From Isoetes taiwanensis (lineage: Eukaryota; Streptophyta; Lycopodiopsida; Isoetales; Isoetaceae), in assembly GCA_021234155.1 (NCBI GenBank), contig JAJEKV010000027.1, positions 1,763,109-1,827,108 on the forward strand: a stretch of 64,000 bases of DNA, written 5' to 3'. The notes under the pieces are model-generated. The model ran no database searches. It was not told where the DNA came from and saw only the letters and a program-made list of their open reading frames with translations. This document shows positions 1 through 10,439 of this stretch, in pieces. Numbering within the stretch: the first letter of the stretch is position 1; each line of letters starts with the position of its first letter. A program made the position numbers and the translations under genes.

Positions 1-1925
1 TGCCTACCATGGGACTTTTAAACCAACAAAGCTCCCCAAGATTTGTGAATGCGGTTCGCAATGATTGCATATAACCAATTGGTGTTCTAAGGGCCCTTAA
101 ATCATCATAAATAGCTCGATGGTCAGCCCTAGCAATAACCCATTTTGCCGGAGGAAGTGGTTGCCCTTCACCTCGGATCCATGCCTCTTTCTTTGTATTA
201 CTTACCTTAAGGTCCATCCTGGCATTTGTTGTGTCTTTTTGACCAAATACATGCTTCCATAAAGAGTTTCCCACGTTCTTGAAGATATGCATCGGGTCTA
301 AAAGGTGTTGAATCAATAGGTCGGTCCAATATGGTAGTCTATAAAAAACAGACTTCCTTTTCATATTGGCAAGAAAGACTTCCTCATCGGCTTCCTCGCC
401 ACCCTTTCAGATAATTCCTCATCCTCACTGTCTAGGTCGGCTACGACCTCCTCAGCTGCAGGTGCCCCCCTACGGATTTCCCCTTGCGGATTTTCCCCCT
501 CTTCCTTCTTATCCCAACGCTCACCCCATTCTCGTATGGTAATTCTGCTTGGTGGTTCTGTATAGTCTACAGTGCCACCGAATTGTGCACGCTGCTTTCT
601 GAAGGGGTGCGTGAGCGGCAAATACTTCCTAAAACCCTCGTATACTACTTTCTTCAGATGCTTAGAGTGACGGTGCTGCAACTTTTCCCCACATATCATG
701 CAAGGGAAGTGCCCCGATGTCTTAAACCCAGAACACTCGGCAAGCCCAGGAAAGTCATGCATAGTCCACAATAGTATACCTCTAAGATTAAAAACGTCAT
801 TTTTATGTGCATCGTGAGACTGAATACCGTGTTCCACAAAGGCAAGAACTCATCCACAATTATTCTTAGGTACACATCTAAATTACTTGGTTTTTTCTTC
901 CCAGGTATCAATAAAGTCATCATAATGTGCCCACTATCACTCGCCATGTAGACCATGCAAATTGTGTACCATATGGGTTTACGCCATCGGTGGCCAGGCC
1001 CAAACGACGTTACGTGGTTCTTTTTCCAAAGTCAGGCCATGTCGCATCGACATGCTTCCAAGCCGCACTGCCGCCGAGACTCGTGATCACATCATCACTA
1101 GATGCATGTGTAGCCGTGAAGTCCATTAGGCTAGCCAATGTCTAGCAAACTAACATCAACTTTAACCTATAGAATAAATTATAGGCAACATATAAGTACC
1201 GAAAATAAGTGAATTTACAACTATTTGTAAGAAGTGGTGATGCATATACCTTGGGATTATTGGAAAGTGTCGAATAACCTTCGAGGTACCGTTTTTTCCC
1301 TTTAGGTCATTCCCCGTATCTCGGTTCATTACATACGAGACAATGAGTGGACTTCTCATCCTCTAGGGGGATAGAAGATCATACAATCATTTGGACATGC
1401 ATGTATGACTTTATAACCAAGGCCTGGGTCGCTTGAATCATTTTCTTAACTTGAGATCCGGCTTAAGAGGCATATTGTTCTTCTCCCGGAAGGATCTTCT
1501 CGTGCAATAACCTCAAAGATCTAAGAGTGGTAAGATAAAAGATGGAGATGGTGGTAAGATAGAAAGACTTGATAAGTATGTCACCTCAATAGAGCAGAGA
1601 CACTTGCATTGCTCCACTTGAACTTGGTTTGAGATTGAGAATTAGCGGTGCACGCCGACAAACGAGAGGTTCGAGACGCAGAAATAACTGCGTTTTCGCT
1701 TCGATAACAATAGGGTCATCGCCAAGACGACCAATCCTGGAAGGGTATCCCACATCTTCTACCATATCCTCTCCACCACCATCCTCGACATCATCTAAAT
1801 CAATATCAGGTAATTCTTGAAGAGCGTGCAACATATCGAGCATCGCGCCGTCGAAAAAGACTTCGTTCGGGTTCGTCAATAGTTTCATCCTCTTCATATT
1901 GATCGTGTGCAATATCTTCATATTG
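1..1925 (-). pseudogene. CACTA (En/Spm) TNP2-like transposase, decayed
   Basis: Reading the minus strand from about 1925 down to 1, three frames together follow the plant TNP2 transposase. Upstream (1921-1586) is an acidic N-terminal stretch. Then comes a block with W..FG....RNVRLGLATDGVNPYG-like residues (about 1130-960), a LLIPGKKKPSNLDVYLR block (956-860), and a block with LLWTMHDFPGLAECSGF, followed by C-x2-C and H/C residues (837-600). A segment with LLDPMHIFKNVGNSLW lies near the left edge (360-1). These blocks stand in the family order. The reading frame changes several times and the protein runs off the window at base 1, so this is a broken copy or a multi-exon gene with lesions. TNP2 proteins cut and rejoin element ends; activity of this copy is unlikely. 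Recognition is from conserved blocks only. Confidence 0.8.
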
Positions 1926-3300
1926 GTGCGCTCGGCTTGAAATTCACGACGATAGGTTTCCCTTTGCCTCGTAACTTAGAACTAATGGATCGGGATGGAG
2001 ACCGCCTTCTGAATGAGTTCATTAAACAGAGTAACGATTAACCATCATGTCAAATAATGTAATAAGTATAAAATACATACAACCATTTGTATAGACTCAC
2101 CGAATGACAAAAACATATTTAAAAAAGAAATCCTCTTTATCCTTTTTTTTAGTACAACAATACTATTGTTCCATCTCAAATGGGAGAGGTCTATCATAGC
2201 GATAGTTGATGAATAACTCATCTCCAATGTTTATGCTTTTAATAGCACACACCATGATATATCTGCCTTTTACACATCTTGTAAAAAAATCTTCCTCCCC
2301 TCCTTGACACTCTAAAATTCACAATTGCATCGCCTCACGGTTGTCAATAGAACTGTTGATGAACCCCCGCAATATTGTCATGAACCCCGGCCGACCATCA
2401 ATAAACTTCAACTCCTCATCACATGCCCCACACAGCCTATCGACGCAGATTGGAATTCATTCCATAAATCCTCATACGCCAAGCATATTTAGTCAAAGTT
2501 TGCCAAGTTTTCCAATCGTACTCGGGACCTGCATATGGCATTAATGGAATGTGGGTGTCTCGCTCCACTTCTATACGCTGCGTCGGAGATAAGGCAATCC
2601 AAATTTTCCGGACAAAAATGCGGCTCCGATAATGATGTATCTTCTTCCCCAATAAGCAAATTCTTGATCCATAGGGATAGGTAAGTCTACTGGCCACAAG
2701 CCAAATGTCTTGCGGTGCCTAACAAAGGGTCGGACTAATCTTTGCAATTCTTCAGGAATTTCACGCTCGCGCGTTGAGGCCAAGCGTTCTTGGGAAATGT
2801 GCGAGACATGCAATGTTCTCATGATTGTAGCCCTTCGTGTTCTTTCACGCTATAGGGAACACTTTCCGTTGAGCAAACACCCATCCACATTATTGATGAA
2901 TCGGTTTCATCGGGTTTCATATGCCTCTATGGACAACATTAAACCAAAATCCACATCTAGTTTGAGGAGACATCAGCATCATCTACCTACATATTTAGAT
3001 ATCATAAACATCTTGAATATATACTTGAACGGGAGAGATAAAAAAAAAAAAAAAAACAAATAATAATTGTATACCAACCCCGATATCCATGACGAAAGCA
3101 TCGATCCGTGGGTTGTTCAAATGTACCAAATCTTATCGATGGTCTTCAACAACCAGTTCTAAGTCGCCTCTTCAGCCCCATACATCTTTTTTACAATCGC
3201 GAAACTATTTTGTCCCTCCGCCAATTACAAAAGGTAAGTACTATATAACGCACAATAGTTTGAACGGCCGTGATAGATACAATATATGGTAGTATAAACC
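1926..3300 (-). other. Probable CACTA internal region, unassigned short ORFs
   Basis: No continuous gene is seen. Minus-strand open stretches at 2822-2571 (83 codons) and 2697-2437 (86 codons) overlap in different frames and have ordinary, non-repetitive composition (for example W..RIYGMNS near 2470). They could be exons of the second CACTA protein, upstream of the transposase on the same strand. I do not recognise a domain. An A-rich run lies at 3040-3057. Confidence 0.35.
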
Positions 3301-3303
3301 TTT

Positions 3304-3349
3304 AAACCCTAAACCCTAAACCCTAAACCCTAAATCCTAAATCCTAAAT
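3304..3349 (+). repeat. Interstitial telomere-like repeat (AAACCCT)n
   Basis: Four uninterrupted AAACCCT units are followed by two AAATCCT variants. This is the complement of the plant telomere unit TTTAGGG. The run is short and internal, so it is not a telomere. AAACCCTA-rich stretches are also common in plant promoters and 5' leaders. Confidence 0.75.
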
Positions 3350-3369
3350 GGACAGATTGGGGCTTATTT

Positions 3370-3650
3370 TAGTCCCTTCCACTCAAGGTAAAGCCGACCA
3401 TGCCCTTTCCCGAGTACGACCCTTATATAAGTTTCAATTTCAATAAAGATCTTTTGAGACGCGCTAGCCCCGATACATAGAGTCCCTCCACTCAAGGTGA
3501 AGTCGACATATGACCTTGACTACGCCGACACCTCAATTTTGTAATCTACATTGTACTTAGTAAGGTATGAAGGTGAGTTTGGGCCCTGCACACCGGGTCC
3601 TCTCCACTCAAGGTGGAGGCTACCGTGTCCTTGACCAAAACACCGCTTTT
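3370..3650 (+). repeat. Three imperfect copies of a CCACTCAAGGT module
   Basis: The core CCACTCAAGGT occurs near 3380, 3490 and 3606. Each copy is followed by a diverged (A/G)AAG(C/T)CGAC....CCTTGAC stretch. Spacing is about 110 bp. Such spaced repeats next to a CACTA gene may be subterminal repeats, but the outer element end is not identified. Confidence 0.5.
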
Positions 3651-3959
3651 TTTTTTTTACTACTCGCAGACACGCCCCCTCCTAGTTTATATATGTCTAG
3701 GCTACTAAATACAAGAATCGGCCACTTATATGTGACGGTTCCGCATATCCAGCTCCCCCGGTGGTAAGACAACATCAACTGTCTCCCCGCCATCTCCAGC
3801 GCCGATCATGCCGATGACCATGGCGATCCATGTAGGGCAAAGAACAAGTATAAGATATGGTTAAAAAAGAAGAACACCAAAGGCGCTTAGGGCTGGAAGA
3901 GGAGCGAAAAGAAAATAACAATGAAGGCCAAGAAAGAGTTGTTTATATAGAAATCTTTA

Positions 3960-4480
3960 ACGCCGATGCGACGCGGACGCCGCAGCGACGTATTGTCAAC
4001 TGGCCACATGCCGTCACCTACGACTTGGGTAAAGACACGCGGCAACGCGACAGACGCACGTCATACACGTTTCAGACGCGTCACGCCGCGATGCGACGAT
4101 AGTCAATCGGTCAAAATCCGGGCCACATGCGAATTCGGCAAGACACGTGGCAAAATGCATCGACGCGTGTCATACGTTTTCAGAGGCCACGCCGCGAAGC
4201 TTAACGCCTAGTCAATGGACAAAATCCGTGTCACATGCGACCGGTAGTACACGCGGACAAATGCGACGCATCGACGTGTCTTTACGCTCGTAATGTCACG
4301 TGACGTGGGCGAGCGACATCCACCGGGCGTGACATTTGTCGCGTGACAGTCCGACATTTGTCGCGGATGATGCCGGTGGGTGATGGCGCTTTTTAGGCAA
4401 ATTTTGATCGACGCTTTGACACATGGGACATTAATGCCTTGGATTTGTAAGGAGTCGCCGGGCGGTTCTCCCACTATGCC
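3960..4480. repeat. GC-rich, CpG-rich subterminal-type repeat block
   Basis: This block is clearly richer in CG dinucleotides than its surroundings. Short variants of CACATGCGAC, GACGCGTC and GCATCGACG recur in both orientations (for example near 4000, 4120, 4230 and 4265). Related words return at 5880-5910 and 7870-8460. Arrays of short CG-rich words on each side of captured gene pieces are typical of CACTA element ends. Terminal CACTA sequences were not located. Confidence 0.5.
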
Positions 4481-5628
4481 GACACCAAGTTCCTCATTCG
4501 ATTGCATTTTGTTGCTTCTCTAAAGACGTTGGATCGAGGATATGGGAGTCCCACTTTTGACTACCCAATCTTCTCGTTGTAGAAATTCTAGGGGTAAATC
4601 CATCTGTCATTTCTAATTCCCCCGAAACTAACAACGTTTCTGATGGAACACAAAATTTGATCTTTTAACTTCTGAAATACACATATATCTTAAAACAGAA
4701 CTCGTCACCAGAAAATAAAACTTGCTATGGAAAAAGAGGTATGCAAGATGCGCAACGATTAGAGCAATCAGAAACCCAAAACCCGATTCTTTACCTTGTT
4801 CATACATAAGCTCCTCCATCTCCAACCAGGAGCTAATCTGAGCTCAAAACTACCATATTAGTTATATCAAAAGATAGAATTTAAGTTGCTTCAATACCAA
4901 ATATCGACTCCAAAGCGACACGAAAACTTTACGCGAAAGGGTGTTGCATCCTGCATCAACACTGTAATTTCCAGCACCCTAAACCTAGAATCCGCCCTAA
5001 ACCTAGAATCCGCCAATCGCCAATCGCTCAATGGTTGTCTACATTATTTATTTATTTTTCTTATACCACGCTTTTAGCAAAATAATGTGCCTTAGTAAGT
5101 CGGGCTCGAAAACGATTTCCTCACAAAATCTATATACAAAACTTCTCTTAGGAGTTGAAACAAAAAATCCAACGATAGTAATCGTTATCAAATCAAGTCG
5201 CTGCCAACTTGGTTGCACAAGCACTAAATGAAATGCCGCCTCAAGGACTTTCTTATCTAACCAATCTACACTATCTTGAGAGCCAACTAGATCCACCATG
5301 TAAATATCGGGTGGAGTGTCTAGCATAATATCCTCTAGGTCAGCCGCAGTTAAAGTCGAGACTCATTTGTAAATTCCTTTTCAGAACCTCATATGTTTGT
5401 AATTATCAAATTATCAGGGACTTGGAAAGACAATCTCTGCAATTGCTTTGATTTTGAAGGTTAGACCGCCAAAACGTCTAAGATACAATGTAGAAGAATG
5501 CAGGAGCACCTTGATTGTTTGCCCTAAATCGCTTTAAAAACAATGGGAACATGAATTGAAGAAAAAAGTAGTACCATCTGTCAAGCTATTTGTGTACATA
5601 TACCATGAAGATCAGAGAAGAATAAATT
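4481..5628. other. No gene seen; AT-rich filler
   Basis: No ORF here has recognisable protein similarity. A short direct repeat with CCTAAACCTAGAATCCGCC lies near 4977-5012, and the same phrase returns near 7271-7291. This suggests the two segments share an origin around the captured ATPase pieces. Confidence 0.4.
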
Positions 5629-5862
5629 GTGTTGAACTTTGTAAGCACTACATATGGAACCATTTGTTCTGAATTGCAGAAGCCATCTGAAGAGGATGAA
5701 AAGAAGCAGCCCCCCAGGCTAAGGGGCACACTGTCGAACATTAGGTGGTTTAGAATTATTCTGGATGAAGCTCAATCCATTAGAAATGCTCACACTAAAA
5801 GTTCACGTGCTTGCTGGGGCTTAAGGGCACAACGAAGATGGTGCCTTTCTGGAACATGCGAC
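5629..5862 (+). pseudogene. Captured fragment of an SNF2-family ATPase gene (DEAQ box part)
   Basis: The open frame encodes part of an SNF2 helicase-like ATPase of the plant RAD5/SMARCA3-like group. It has TTYGTICSELQK, then the Walker B-equivalent box ILDEAQS (codons for DEAQ at 5764-5775), then RACWGLRAQRRWCLSGT (motif III region). Similarity stops exactly at SGT, where the family continues with PIQN. The sequence then switches into CG-rich repeat words (CATGCGACCTTC). No start, N-terminus or C-terminal helicase domain is present, so this is a gene fragment inside a mobile element and not a working gene. The continuation of the same protein lies 1.5 kb downstream at 7305. Confidence 0.8.
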
Positions 5863-5869
5863 CTTCTAC

Positions 5870-5912
5870 GACACATACGTCACATGCGACCTTCTACGTC
5901 ACATACGTCACA
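5870..5912 (+). repeat. Short direct repeats of CACATGCGACCTTCTACG type
   Basis: Two near-identical units lie back to back right after the truncated ATPase fragment, and a third begins the array at 7874. They mark the junctions of captured DNA with the CG-rich element sequence. Confidence 0.55.
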
Positions 5913-5913
5913 T

Positions 5914-5936
5914 GAAAGTTCCAGAATGTTCTAGAA
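5914..5936. promoter_or_regulatory. Heat-shock-element-like array 1 (five units)
   Basis: Alternating GAA/TTC triplets with exactly two-base spacers: GAA at 5914, TTC at 5919, GAA at 5924, TTC at 5929, GAA at 5934. This is the perfect nGAAnnTTCn pattern bound by heat-shock factor trimers. The site is seen directly; function is inferred. Confidence 0.55.
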
Positions 5937-5989
5937 AGTTTTAAAAAGTTTTAAAATATAAGAGAATCTTGGGTGAGCCTAAGGAATCC

Positions 5990-6027
5990 TTCTAGAAAAT
6001 TCTAGAATGTTGTAGAAAGTTCTAGAA
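5990..6027. promoter_or_regulatory. Heat-shock-element-like array 2 (eight units)
   Basis: Eight contiguous five-base units run TTC, GAA, TTC, GAA, TTG, GAA, TTC, GAA, with only one imperfect unit (TTG at 6010). All are in the correct phase, about 60 bp after array 1. An alternative reading is a decayed tandem repeat of TTCTAGAA. Confidence 0.55.
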
Positions 6028-6381
6028 TGAATGTTGCGAGAGAATACACTTATTTTCTTCCCAAAGCATTTTGCTAGATGACCAATTAAAATATTTTGGT
6101 TCAACCAACTCCACAATTCTCTTGATTTTCGATGAACAAACTTGTCCAAGAAGGCAACAGCCTCCACTTTTTAGCATGATCTAAAGCAGATAGGGAATGA
6201 TTAAACGTTATTTGAAAGGACAACCTCAGAATGGCCATAATGAAGAAATTAAAAAAGACAGTTAAGAGATTTCTCGAAAAAAGCGATGATTTTTGGTCCA
6301 GATGATGTTGTGACCGGCTCCGGATCATACAATCGATGCAAAGAAGAACCCATAAAAATCTTGGCGCCAAACGGAACAAGT

Positions 6382-6810
6382 TCATGAGTCATGAAGCGAA
6401 AACAACTGAAAGCATGGCGTTAAAAACTGCACCAAAGGATCCGATTTTTGGCATGTAGGAGCGTAAGAGAGGTTGTTTTTGGTATTGGGTGTTCGTGGAA
6501 GAACCCCAATGATGTCGGCAAGCTCAACCGCTTTTGTGATCCCTAAGCTCCAGGTGAAGCCCATTTTCCTTTGCACCATGACATGCTCTACTTTGAAGAC
6601 TTCCAAGGTAACAACCGGCGCTTTAGATACTCTTCGCACGCACGGCTGTGAGCTATGTTCCAATTCCACTTTCCATGTATGGATCTCAAACAAGGCCATG
6701 AACAGGTGTAGCCACATAGTATCTCGGCTTTTCAAAATCCTCATCAATGGGTCGGCTTCATATGGAACTTGTGCAATTGAAACGCAAATTCCTCCACCAT
6801 CATATATCAC
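6382..6810 (-). CDS. Unidentified ORF, possibly a captured gene fragment
   Basis: A 142-codon open frame from ATG at 6810 to a stop at 6382. Composition is normal for protein (few low-complexity runs), with stretches such as QRKMGFTWSLGITKAVELADIIGVLP. I do not recognise a family. It lies between the two captured ATPase pieces, so it may be another gene piece carried by the same element. It could also be a chance frame. There is no support for a promoter or introns. Confidence 0.3.
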   Translation of the reverse strand: MIYDGGGICVSIAQVPYEADPLMRILKSRDTMWLHLFMALFEIHTWKVELEHSSQPCVRRVSKAPVVTLEVFKVEHVMVQRKMGFTWSLGITKAVELADIIGVLPRTPNTKNNLSYAPTCQKSDPLVQFLTPCFQLFSLHDS

Positions 6811-7300
6811 AAAATCATCCGACGTTTATGTGTAAAGTTGCAAGTTCAAGCATTGTCACGATTCCAACCTTGATGTTGATCTTTCAACTTCCATAGTGCC
6901 ATTAGAATTACTTGTATACCCAAAGATGAGATTTTAGATCATAACCTTCTTCCCCTCGTATTGACGTATCCATATGTGCTTCTTTGGTTCGCCGATTAGT
7001 TCCGCATAATATTTTTTCCGCCTCTTGCAAGCTCTCAAAACCCCCAAAACCATTTTTTCCAGATTCGTTTTCCTCAAGAGTCTAGATGAAGGAGGTAATT
7101 CGACGCCGCAAAACCCACGCCGCTAAATGACCATTCTCTTTCACATCTAGAGATAAGATTACTTCCGTAAAGACCTAATGAAGCCAAGATTGATATGGAC
7201 GGATCAATCACCAATAATCAATAAATCCCTTTTGCCGGGATGTTTCGAATTAACGCTTATGTTTCGTGAATTCGCCATCGCCCTAAACCTAGAATCCGCC
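6811..7300. other. No recognised gene between captured fragments
   Basis: Moderately AT-rich sequence with no long frame. The minus strand near 7000-6900 has open stretches that could continue the 6810 frame upstream, but nothing is recognisable. Confidence 0.3.
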
Positions 7301-7304
7301 AATC

Positions 7305-7676
7305 GCCATGCTTGTGGGGCTTAAGGGCACAACGAAGATGGTGTTTTTTCGAACGCCAATTCAAAACCAAATTGACGATCTCTATAGTTATTTTCGATTT
7401 TTAAGGTATTATCCTTATGATGACAGAATCAGATTTAACAATGAAATAAGGAATCGGATCCAAAGAAACCATGTTATGGGGTACAAGCGGTCGCAAGTCA
7501 TATTAAACACTATAATGCTTCTACGGACAAAAGGTAAAAGTGTGGGATTTTTCTTATGTTCTTGCACAAATTTTAAGGCTTTATCCTCGTTTCTTTCTCA
7601 AAGAACAATGATTGACAACAAGCCTATTGTCAAGTTACCTTCAAGGATTGTAAACTTGGAACAACCTGGATTTTGA
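7305..7676 (+). pseudogene. Captured fragment of the same SNF2 ATPase gene (next part)
   Basis: The first 38 bases repeat the end of the 5629-5862 fragment (GGGGCTTAAGGGCACAACG and neighbours). The frame then continues where that one stopped: TPIQNQIDDLYSYFRFLRYYPYDD, then N..IRNRIQRN......LNTIMLLRTKG, then MIDNKPIVKLPSRIVNLEQ. In the SNF2/RAD5-like family this is the block after motif III, running to the LLRRTK motif and the start of the linker. Between LLRTKG and MIDNKP lies about 70 bp with GT at 7534 and AG at 7602-7603. It looks like an intron still present, although splicing there would not keep frame in this copy. A retained intron points to DNA-level capture and not a retrocopy. Confidence 0.78.
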
Positions 7677-7719
7677 CACATAACAACGCCGATTTTATAA
7701 TGAACAGCTTTTATAGCGG

Positions 7720-8460
7720 TAGCACTTCTATCGCGGATGATGCATGATTTTTAGGGCAACACGCTTAAATGAAGTTGCGGGTTGGTCGCCGAGTCTTTTC
7801 ATGTAAATTTTCATGCAAAAGTTGCGTAATTTGTAATCCTAAAAACCATTAACCTTCGCGGTATAAAAAATATACGCCACATGCGACCTTCTACGCCACA
7901 TATACGCATCGACGCACGGGGTCATATACGCCACATATATCGCATCGACGGTCATATACGTCACATACGCCACATATAATGCATCGGACGTGTCACATAC
8001 GCCACATATACGCATCGACTTATGTCATATACGCCACATACACGCATCGACGCTTGGTCATATACGCCACATACGCCACATATACGCATCGACGCGTCAT
8101 AATGCTTCCGTGATGTCACGGACGCCGCATGCGACGCCACGCCGCAAACATCCACCGGGCGAGACACTCCGTCGCCCACCAGCGCACAAGTCCACCCGGG
8201 CGTGACAGATGGGCTAAAATCATCAGACGTCGCATGCGACGCGGACGCCGCTGCCAAGCATCCGGCCGGGCGTGACACCTGCCGGCCACTGGCGCAGCGC
8301 CCACTGGCGCGGATGCATCCGCCACGCCACGCATGTCGACGTCGCAGACGCCGCCGATGCGACGATGTTTGCGGCGACGCGGACGCCGCATTGACGCCAA
8401 AGATGGTCACGTTAGCACGGCGACGTCACGTGACTCAGACGTCGCAAGCCCACGTCGCAA
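7720..8460. repeat. CG-rich array of CATATACGCCACATACGC-type words
   Basis: From 7870 to about 8095 a unit resembling TCATATACGCCACATATACG plus GCATCGACG repeats with variable length, at least eight times. From 8100 to 8460 the sequence becomes very CG-rich with GACGCGGACGCCGC-like words, and ends with CACGTGACTC...CACGTCGC. Similar words occur at 3960-4480. ORFs of up to 149 codons here (for example 8410-7961) are by-products of the repeats. Confidence 0.65.
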
Positions 8461-9428
8461 AATGTCCATTCTCTTGTTGTGAAATTAAATAAATGCCTTT
8501 GCTATTTGTGCATCATCTACTACATGACACGTAGTTAAAAGTATATGTTGTAGCTTTCAAGGTGGATGGTCCAACATTTTGTATTGCGTAACACACAATT
8601 ATGAAACAAGATTGTGACTTAAATTGTTTGAATTCTCCCTAATATCAATGATTTACATAACATGTTCGTTAAAATATATATTGTACCTTTAATTTTGAAA
8701 TTAATTGCTTTTGGAGTATTAAATATGTTCATTGATATGCATCAAATACCAAACGTCTACGCTCTCCCATACTAAACTCACTACCTCTCATGTATAAGAC
8801 CATATTAGCAAGTGCAATTTAATTTAACCAATCAAATATGCGTGGTTGAGTAAAGCTTGCATTTCACTCTTCTTGAGACTGAGGGGTTCATTCATAAAAT
8901 TCTCCAATCGTTATGCTTTCGTGGCCTGATCAAATATATAATATGATTGATGCTCTTCCCTCTCACCCCCATTAACTTATGTTCTCCAACCATTGGTTTC
9001 CGACATGAATAGATTTGTGCGATCTACAAATGCATAAATTAAAAAACAACACAATTAATATTGCTATGCTAGGGCAACTCAACATAACTACATCTACAAC
9101 TATACTACTATTGTTGCCTTCATATTGCAAAGCAAATTTCTACAGATTGCTAAAGCCTGCCAATGTCTAACCATTGAATCATTTTGGTAGAAGTATGAAA
9201 TAAATAAAAACAGCAGCTGTTTGACATTTCTACGCAATGGTTCATTATCTCAATGGATCTTAAAGGCTTGCTTCATATAACCCTTGCCCCCCAAATATCA
9301 CGTTTCATCCACATTGCCATGACATTGAATCTAATGATCACCTCTTGCACATCGCATGAACAAACAAATTATACAAATGCTTCCTCTACTATTTATATCT
9401 CATTCCTGTATATCATGTTGTAGCTAAA
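8461..9428 (+). other. AT-rich sequence leading to a Helitron 3' end; no gene
   Basis: No convincing ORF. Base composition changes sharply from the CG-rich array to AT-rich DNA at about 8470. This probably belongs to the Helitron whose 3' end is at 9456; its 5' end was not found. Confidence 0.4.
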
Positions 9429-9456
9429 GCCCGGCAACGCCGGGCAACATTACTAG
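9429..9456 (+). mobile_element. Helitron 3' terminus (hairpin plus CTAG)
   Basis: A perfect GCCCGGC-AAC-GCCGGGC hairpin (9429-9445) is followed by seven bases and CTAG (9453-9456), then T. This is the Helitron 3' signature: a subterminal hairpin, terminal CTRR, and insertion before T. Three other ends of the same type occur in this window. Confidence 0.8.
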
Positions 9457-10400
9457 TATTTATTACATTTGTTTTGCAATGGTTAGTGCGGGGTATTCGC
9501 ATGAAAATACATAAAAAGATGACTGGCGGTTTGACTAGTCATGTGAAGTTGTAGAGGTTTAAGGCTTATTGTTCCATGGTCCGGATTAGAAAGGAATACG
9601 CCCAAAGTTAGAAGGCGATGAACTGTGTCCTGATGGCTGTCTCTTGCTTATCCGAACCTGCTCCGCCGTGATTCTCGACAGAGGTGCTTGGGTGGCCGAT
9701 TTGTGAATATATAGCATAGGGGGTTCCAGGGGGATTTGATATGGATGTAAAAATAATAATTCCCGAAATCATAGACCATATATCCCTAAAATAATTGAAT
9801 GGGTTATTGTAAAAAAAAACATAGATTCAAGATAAACAATAATCACATTAGCTCACTGGGTATATTTTAAAATAGTTTTATTAGGACATTGAGTTATTTT
9901 GGTAGAGGTTCGAGCCCCCGTATTTCATATTCTAAAATCTTAGGCAAAGCCGTATAGAGGTTCGATATTCCCTCAAAACCTTAGGCGAACTCGTATTTTC
10001 ATATTTCAAAATCATAGGCACCTCCAATGATAAATGACTATAAGCAAAATGAGAGGTGCCCCGAGGCCCCAACATATGATCTGGGTCATAGGATCGACGA
10101 ATCCAACGACTATGGTAGTCCAGGGTGCACCTCGTTTAGAATATGTAGCACAATAACAGGCCACTCTGATTCATTTGAAGGAACGTTTGGGATAGCTTAT
10201 GCCCTATCCAACGCTTTTTCATGGGGATGGTTGTGGATAAGGTAGGGCAATGGTAGTGGACTTCGATGCTTTTCCGGCTATGTAGAGGGTCTTAATTCAG
10301 GGTTTCAATTGAAGAGCATCCAGGGTTTTAATTTTTTTTCCTTATATTTGTAACAGAGGCCAGGCATAGATGCATGCCGTTATTTGGGTAAGCAGATTGA
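9457..10400. other. No gene; one degenerate tRNA-like stretch
   Basis: At 9847-9920 the sequence has TTAGCTCACTGGGTA (resembling a Pol III A box) and, 60 bases on, GAGGTTCGAGCCCC (B box-like), so it may be a decayed tRNA-derived SINE. The rest is AT-rich with no recognisable coding. Frame 10027-10245 is not supported by anything but its length. Confidence 0.3.
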
Positions 10401-10401
10401 T

Positions 10402-10430
10402 GTTGAATGAGAATGAGAATGAGAATGATT
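10402..10430 (-). repeat. Short (GAGAAT)n run at the LINE 3' side
   Basis: Three GAGAAT units plus a T run lie just outside the 3' end of the minus-strand LINE. They could be its 3' tail (ATTCTC repeats on the minus strand). Confidence 0.4.
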
Positions 10431-10439
10431 TTTTATCGT

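Noticed and set aside
3304-3349. Telomere or chromosome end
   Set aside because: Only four perfect units, internal, with variants; an interstitial or promoter-type motif.
7961-8410. 149-codon minus-strand ORF in CG-rich DNA
   Set aside because: Produced by the CG-rich array, where stop codons are rare. Overlapping frames look alike.
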